From contig CAJFCJ010000006.1 in NCBI GenBank assembly GCA_904063045.1, forward strand, positions 3,364,408 to 3,428,407: a stretch of 64,000 nt of DNA. Reading direction: 5' to 3'. Each line of letters begins with the position of its first letter. Position 1 is the first letter of the stretch. Source of the stretch: Dimorphilus gyrociliatus. Taxonomy: Eukaryota > Annelida > Polychaeta > Dinophilidae. A program made the translations under genes and the position numbers. The notes under the pieces were generated by a model. The model searched no databases. It was given only the letters and a program-made list of their open reading frames with translations, and had not been told where the DNA came from. This document shows, piece by piece, positions 58,601 to 64,000 of the stretch.

Positions 58601-59322
58601 CTCATCCGGTGCAATTCTATCCTATATCATGTGCAAGGCTATGAACCGTTCTCTTCCAAATGTTATTTTAGGTGGTTACGGAACAAGCTCCTATGCCGGT
58701 GGAAAAGCTATGGAAATAACTGGAACTCACTCGGAAATAAACATTGATCAGACTGTTGATCTTATTGATGAAGCTCAAAATATAATGATTGTTCCCGGTT
58801 ATGGTCTTTGTGTAGCTAAGGCTCAATATCCCATTGCTGAAATGGTTGATGCTCTTCGAAAGAGAGGAAAGACTGTTCGTTTTGGTATACATCCTGTCGC
58901 TGGTAGAATGCCAGGACAATTGAACGTGCTGTTGGCAGAGGCTGGTGTGCCTTATGATATAGTTCATGAAATGGAGGAAATTAATGACGACATGCCTGAA
59001 GTTGACTTGACACTTGTAATTGGAGCTAATGACACCGTTAATTCGGCTGCCGAGGAAGATCCCAATTCTATTATTGCTGGTATGCCAGTTATTCGAGTTT
59101 GGTTGAGTAAACAGGTTAGTTAATTGAAATTCTGTAAGGTGGAAATACTGAATTTTAACAAATTAACAACAGGTTGTCGTCATGAAACGTACACTTGGCG
59201 TTGGCTATGCAGCGGTTGATAATCCAATTTTCTTTAAAGAAAATACATCTATGTTACTTGGAGATGCGAAGAAAACTTGCGACGGTTTACTTCAACAGAT
59301 CCGAAGCAAATCTGATTCTTAG
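55690..59322 (+). CDS. NNT: NAD(P) transhydrogenase, mitochondrial
   Basis: About nine exons from ATG 55690 (15 bp first exon, MFRLQ) through 55760 onward to a TAG at 59320-59322. A single fused chain, as in animals: alpha-type dI first, then membrane dII, then NADP-binding dIII. NNT uses the proton gradient to transfer hydride from NADH to NADP+, supplying matrix NADPH. A basic presequence ([17 protein letters not shown]) precedes [21 protein letters not shown], then [20 protein letters not shown] (NAD fold), GYTDMPSR, and [13 protein letters not shown]. The membrane part includes [14 protein letters not shown] and [14 protein letters not shown], and GYTSS-like [12 protein letters not shown], and the C-terminal [35 protein letters not shown] and [20 protein letters not shown] motifs of dIII. 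All key family motifs are intact. Confidence 0.95.
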
Positions 59323-60454
59323 AAAGATTAATAGTTTTAGATGAACTTTATTCCCTTTTTAGGGTGTTTAGCGTTTGCAGAGCTAATTAAAATATGAACT
59401 GTTTTAAACAGCACTATATTTTGTTTGGAACATATTACAAATCGAATCCAAAATGTACACATCATATTTGTCGTAATTTTAGTAATTAACACCAGATGGC
59501 GCTGGTAGGAATCAAAGAGCGCATCTTGAAGATGCTTAAAACTGCACCTTCAGATTTTTTCTTTTTAATGTTTTCCAATTCGATTTACGATATTTTACAT
59601 TTAAAAAAATAGCATACAAAAAAAATGAAATTCTAGATATAACATTTATCTTTCTTTTGATCTCTGACAATACCCGTATAGCCCTCATAATTTTAGTATG
59701 AATTACATGGGTAATATGTATTGGGTTTAATAAAAAAAAAATTATAAAAATATGTTTAATCGGGAAGAAAGTTCAACCGATTCTAAAATCCGCACGCGTT
59801 GTAGCTATGGAAACGCGTCTCTTGCGTCAAGTTTTTTTTAGATGTAGTATAGCTTGTTGCAGTTTGTATAAAATGACACCAATTGGTATTAATCGGTAAA
59901 AAAGTAGTATTGTTTGTCCAACCGTAGTTGTTTAAAGTTGAATCATCTAAGGCCTAAAAATGAACAGATGCGTTTTGGATAAATGTTTTAATAAAATTAA
60001 CAAGCACGTGATCAGCTCTCGTCAAAACAGTTCCAAGTGAAACAATAAACACTGAATGAATTATTTAAAAGTAAATTCAACACATTATATAATCGTTAGG
60101 AAGTATTTCAGATTCTAAACGAATAGTTTTAATTCTTAAACAATGAAAATAGCATTAGATGACCTTATGAATATTAATAAGTAGGGGGGGAAACAAGCGT
60201 TTGATGCAGCGCGCCAGATTGTCGAACATCTTGCAACGTTACGGATTGTAGTCTATCTGTTGTAGAGGGTTTGGTCAGTAGCGGATATTTTAAATTACAC
60301 ATAATTTGTAAATATTTTTGGAATTTAATGAGTTTTCTTCAAAAACTTCTTGTATTATGGATCGTATGTGAATCAAAGTTGAATTAATAGTATAATATAT
60401 CTCATTATCGCTCAATAGAGAATATTTTAACAAATAAATTTAACTAGTGGAAAA
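59323..60454. other. 1.1 kb gap between NNT and SLC26
   Basis: No supported gene. CTCF-like motif at 59494-59502. A string near 59798-59811, GTAGCTATGGAAAC, resembles an RFX X-box (12 of 14 positions), between 59780 and 59820 in a CpG-containing patch; this is suggestive only. Confidence 0.4.
59494..59502 (+). promoter_or_regulatory. CTCF-like motif AGATGGCGC
   Basis: ACCAGATGGCGCTGGT, the best extended match and itself nearly palindromic, 170 bp after the NNT stop. Confidence 0.45.
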
Positions 60455-63400
60455 ATGATTCAACCCGAAATAGACATAAGTAGAGCAGTTATTAGACGTC
60501 CTTTGTGTGTTAGCGATGCTCCTCATGAAAAAAATTCGAAAGAACAATTTATTAATCGAATTCATAAGATCAAGGAAAAATCTCAAGAAGTTATAACGGC
60601 GAAGTGGTGGAAGAAAAAAATTCTGAGTACTTTCCCGTTTATTGGTATTTTTGGACAGTACAGTTTAAGGGAAGATTTAGTCGGTGATGTTGCTTCCGGT
60701 TTAACTGTTGGAATTATGAATATACCACAGGGTTTGTATTAAGTTTTAAGTATCATCTCATTTTCTTCTATAAAATCTCTTACAATACAAAAAACGGTTC
60801 CTTATCAGGCTATTCGCAGGCCTAGAAAACCGAAACGGTTTACGAGCACGAAACGCCTGTGCGTCGTTTCCTCTTGCGTGAGGCATCTATTATACGCCTT
60901 CATTTAGTTGGCTGTTTATAATCATTTATATATTTTTTCTGCTTTTTTTTCTCCCATCACAGGAATGGCGTATGCTTTTCTTGCATCACTTGGTCCAGTA
61001 TATGGACTCTATGTTTCATTCTTTCCAATCATTGTTTACTTTTTTTTTGGAACTTCAAAACACATCGCGATAGGAACTGCTTCCATTCCTTCACTTCTTA
61101 TAGGATCTATTGTTGAAAGAGATCTTGCTGAACGTTTTCAACCACCAATTAATACAACAAGTACCTCTTTAGAGGATTCAGAAATGCAGTATAAAATACA
61201 AATTGCTGTTGCTATGACATTGATGGCCGGAATTTTTCAGGTTGAATGACCAAAACTGATAAATTTATCCCGTCACGCGCTTTAATTATTCTTTAGAACC
61301 ATTTTTTGCTTATTCACTTTTGTCAACAGATAATAATGAGTTTCCTTCGCTTGGGCGGTGTAACCGTTCTCCTCTCTCCGGCCTTGGTCAGCGGATTTAC
61401 AACAGGAGCAGCAGTTCACGTTTTAACGAGTCAAGTCAAGTTTCTATTTGACATTCGAATTCCTCGGCATTCCGGTTCCTTGAACATTATCTACGTGAGT
61501 AAGCGCTACCATTCAACCATGTAAAATAACTTTTTTTTTCTTTCCCTTTTGTCCACTTCAGACTTACATTGACATTATAAAGAAAATTCCAGAAACAAAC
61601 ATCTGCGCCATAATTATCTCAATTATTTGCATTGTTATCCTTACCATATTTAAAGAAGTCATTAACCCCAAGTTTAAAGCTAAATTACGAATGCCATTTC
61701 CTATAGAGTTACTACTGGTAAAGAATTGAGAATCGAATATATTCGCTTAATTACATATTCTCTTCTCATAAAGTACTTTGTTATTTCTCCTTTTTTATGT
61801 TTTTTTGCAGGTAATTATTGCTACTCTTGCATCGCACTATGGTGGTCTTCCAAGTAAATACTCTGTGACTACTGTGGGAAAAATTCCAGCTGGTTTCAGT
61901 ACCCCGACCTTACCCAAAGCATCATTTATTCCTCATCTTATAGCAGATGCATTTACATTATCCGTTATCTCCTTTACTATAACTTTATCTCTGGCAAAGA
62001 TATTCGCCCAGCGTCATGATTACAACGTTGATCCGAATCAAGTGAGTAGGAAATTGTTTACTGCGAAGACAACGGAGACGTTGATCGATATTTAGACGCC
62101 TTAAGAATGACGTCGCTGTAGATCGAATACAAAGACCGGCATTCCTAATGAGCTTTTCTCTTACTCTCTGTCACTGTCGCTCCAATGTTTTATTTTAACT
62201 ATGAGAGTAATCAAATTCCCTTATTTTTAGCTACTTTTCTTTCTGTTTTTATTCGTGTATACCTTTAAGCTCCAATTCGTTAACAGGAACTTCTAGCATT
62301 AGGTTGGAGTAATACGATATCTTCCTTCTTTAATTGCTATGCTTGCTGCGCTTCCTTGTCGAGGAGTAGTGTTCAAGAATCAGTGGGTGGAAAGACACAG
62401 GTGAACCATACATAATAGTCATTAATAAGTCAACAAAGATATACTAAAATATTAATACACATCCTTATAGCTTGCTGGTTTGTTCTCGTGTGCATTAATT
62501 CTAATAGTCCTACTAGCCGCTGGTCCACTTTTTCAGCCATTACCAAAAGTATGCAATGATATATTCGAATACTAATCGTTTATTAATTAATAACAAAAAT
62601 TAATTATGTTTATGTCTTTCAAATTTACCTTTTATTTCTTTCTATCAAGTGTGTTCTCGCATCCATCATAGTCGTTGCTATCAAGAGCCTATTCAGTCAA
62701 TTTAAAGAACTAAAGCCTCTGTGGAAGACCTGCAAATACGACTTTGTAATTTGTTTTATTTTTATTAATCCTTGCCATTTCCGTTTTTCAATCTATAGTC
62801 TTTTTTTTTCTATTCTTTCGTGAAATTAATTTTTCTTTTTTTTACTCTTATTTCCACATACTCAACGAATAGTTGGTTTGGATTGTGGCCTTTGTCGGAG
62901 TCGTTATCTTGGACGTGGACATTGGTTTAGGTTTAGGAGTCATGTTCTCCCTACTAACAGTCGCATTTCGGTCTCATTATTCAAAAGTTCGAATTTTGGG
63001 AGTTGTTCCTGGCTCGGAATTGTATACAGATTTTAATGATACAAAAACTGTAGAAGAACTTCCAGGATTAAAGATATTGAAATTAGAGAATCCGTTAAAT
63101 CATATAAGCAGCCAACCATTTAAAAGTAGAGTTTATCATTTATCTGGAATAAACCCGGAAAAAAAGAAGAAAGAAGTATTAAGGAAACCGACAGCGTCAA
63201 CTACGGATGATAAACAGGTAATAAATCAACATTAATTCTATGTTGGTAATTAATCAGGATTTTCGAAGGATTCTATCACAGCGGAACTAGCTGAGAATGG
63301 TTTATCAGAGGCGGATGCACTGCACAGAAATAGCTTAAAAACAATTATTTTCGATTGTTCCGCAATTGCACACATGGATTCTGCCGGTCTTCATTGTCTC

Positions 63401-63764
63401 CTAAATGTAAGTAACCTATTTCATTAGAACAGAAAAACCACTTAAGACAATAAAACACATTTACATATCCGATTCATTTTCGTTTAGTTAATGAATGATT
63501 ACAAAGCCGTCGATATAACCGTTTTGTTGGCTTGTTGCACAAGTACGTTTGATTATGATTAATATGTATTTTTTAATTGTAACAAATATGATCATATGTT
63601 TACAAGGTCCGACTAGAAACATGCTGCGAACTGTTGAATCTCTATGGGATGACTGGCGACATCTGGTATTTAATACTGTACACGATGCCGTTTTGTTTCA
63701 TTATTATGGGAGAGAAACTGAAAAGTTGGAAGTTCACGTTCGATCAAGCAATACAAATGTGTAG
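60455..63764 (+). CDS. SLC26-family anion transporter with STAS domain
   Basis: About twelve exons; the first begins at ATG 60455 and the last ends with TAG at 63762-63764. SLC26 carriers exchange sulfate, chloride, bicarbonate, oxalate or iodide. Seen: LSTFPFIGIFGQYSLREDLVGDVASGLTVGIMNIPQG, quoted in part as DVASGLTVGIMNIPQG, then MAYAFLASLGPVYGLYVSFF (SulP signature), FFGTSKHIAIGT, RLGGVTVLLSPALVSGFTTG, YNVDPNQELLALGWSN, VGGKTQLAGLFS, and LDVDIGLGLGVMFSLLTV. The STAS domain is seen as IIFDCSAIAHMDSAGLHCLLN with the Ser/Ala-Gly turn, split across exons, then TVHDAVLFHYY. The C-terminus ends SSNTNV, a possible PDZ-type tail. Substrate cannot be assigned; the animal A5/A6-type subgroup is the closest impression. 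Confidence 0.87.
63656..63664 (-). promoter_or_regulatory. CTCF-like variant motif AGATGTCGC inside coding exon
   Basis: CCAGATGTCGCC on the minus strand, within the last SLC26 exon, so probably just coding sequence. It is the only exact copy found in an exon. Confidence 0.2.
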
Positions 63765-64000
63765 GCGAACACATTTATATCTATTTTTCTTAGAAAAAGA
63801 TAGTGAATCTCTTCAAGCCCCCCCCCCCCCCCCACTCCTCACACCCTTATTCTTCTTTCCCTTTTCTCTAATGTACATTTCAAACAAAAATAATTGAATG
63901 TTTTCCTTCTACCCTTCTATATTTTGTACATATTTCTTTCAGGTAAACTTATGAAAGTTGCATCCCTAATATATCTATATAAGTATAGATATACCTAGAT
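63765..64000. other. SLC26 3' flank with poly-C run
   Basis: Sixteen C residues at 63818-63833 followed by ACTCCTCACACCC, then AT-rich DNA to the window edge. No gene seen. Confidence 0.5.

Noticed and set aside
59780-59820. RFX X-box-like site upstream of SLC26
   Set aside because: Two mismatches, 640 bp from the start codon, and the gene is not a known ciliary target.
1-64000. tRNA genes, CRISPR arrays, transposase or reverse-transcriptase genes, viral genes
   Set aside because: Scanned for T-loop GTTCGA-type boxes, spaced direct repeats and mobile-element protein motifs; none was convincing.

Overview
This is animal nuclear DNA, AT-rich and compact. Genes are cut by short introns, many about 60-75 bp, with GT/AG borders, and intergenic gaps are mostly 0.2-1.5 kb. 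The gene set (INCENP, repulsive guidance molecule, TRPA channel, OATP, collagen prolyl 4-hydroxylase, sphingomyelin synthase, nurim) is metazoan. A GH3 xylosidase-like gene and the tight packing suggest a small-genome lophotrochozoan such as a meiofaunal annelid. That placement is inference. No prokaryotic operons, CRISPR arrays, transposase genes or tRNAs were recognised.

Layout, 1-17 kb: INCENP (+, 223-2290); a 3 kb gap; an RGM-family gene (+, 5299-7244); AIFM1 (-, 7533-10062), divergent from an unrecognised single-exon gene (+, 10241-11047); an unrecognised multi-exon gene (-, 11150-13394); and UTP18 (-, 13598-15847). 17-31 kb: a TRPA1-like channel (-, 17076-21163), an SLC5 sodium-coupled monocarboxylate-type transporter (-, 23601-26685), a divergent GT31 glycosyltransferase-like gene (+, 27299-28201), and a secreted protein joining an Ly6/uPAR-like module to a C-type lectin-like domain (+, 29398-30559).

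Layout, 32-48 kb: sphingomyelin synthase family (-, 32069-33234), GH3 beta-xylosidase-like (+, 34174-37308), nurim (+, 37728-38477), prolyl 4-hydroxylase alpha (+, 38723-40990), an unknown type I membrane protein (+, 41230-42616), a NIPA Mg2+ transporter (+, 43083-44256), an unknown protein (-, 44306-44809), a chromo/MRG-domain protein (-, 44951-46537) and a small unknown gene (-, 47312-47804). 49-64 kb: OATP/SLCO (-, 49148-51939), mitochondrial NADP-isocitrate dehydrogenase (-, 53176-54935) head-to-head with nicotinamide nucleotide transhydrogenase (+, 55690-59322), and an SLC26 anion transporter (+, 60455-63764).

Functional links: IDH2 and NNT both regenerate mitochondrial NADPH and share one 754 bp upstream region. 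The most interesting items are a 9-mer resembling the insect CTCF core that recurs mainly between genes, an RGM lacking the usual Asp-Pro self-cleavage site, the Ly6-CTLD chimera, an OATP with a roughly 215-residue charged cytoplasmic loop, and an AIFM1 with an unfamiliar proline-rich N-terminal extension. Exon models were joined by hand by matching splice phase and family similarity. 5' and 3' ends of transcripts are not visible except where a poly(A) signal is noted.
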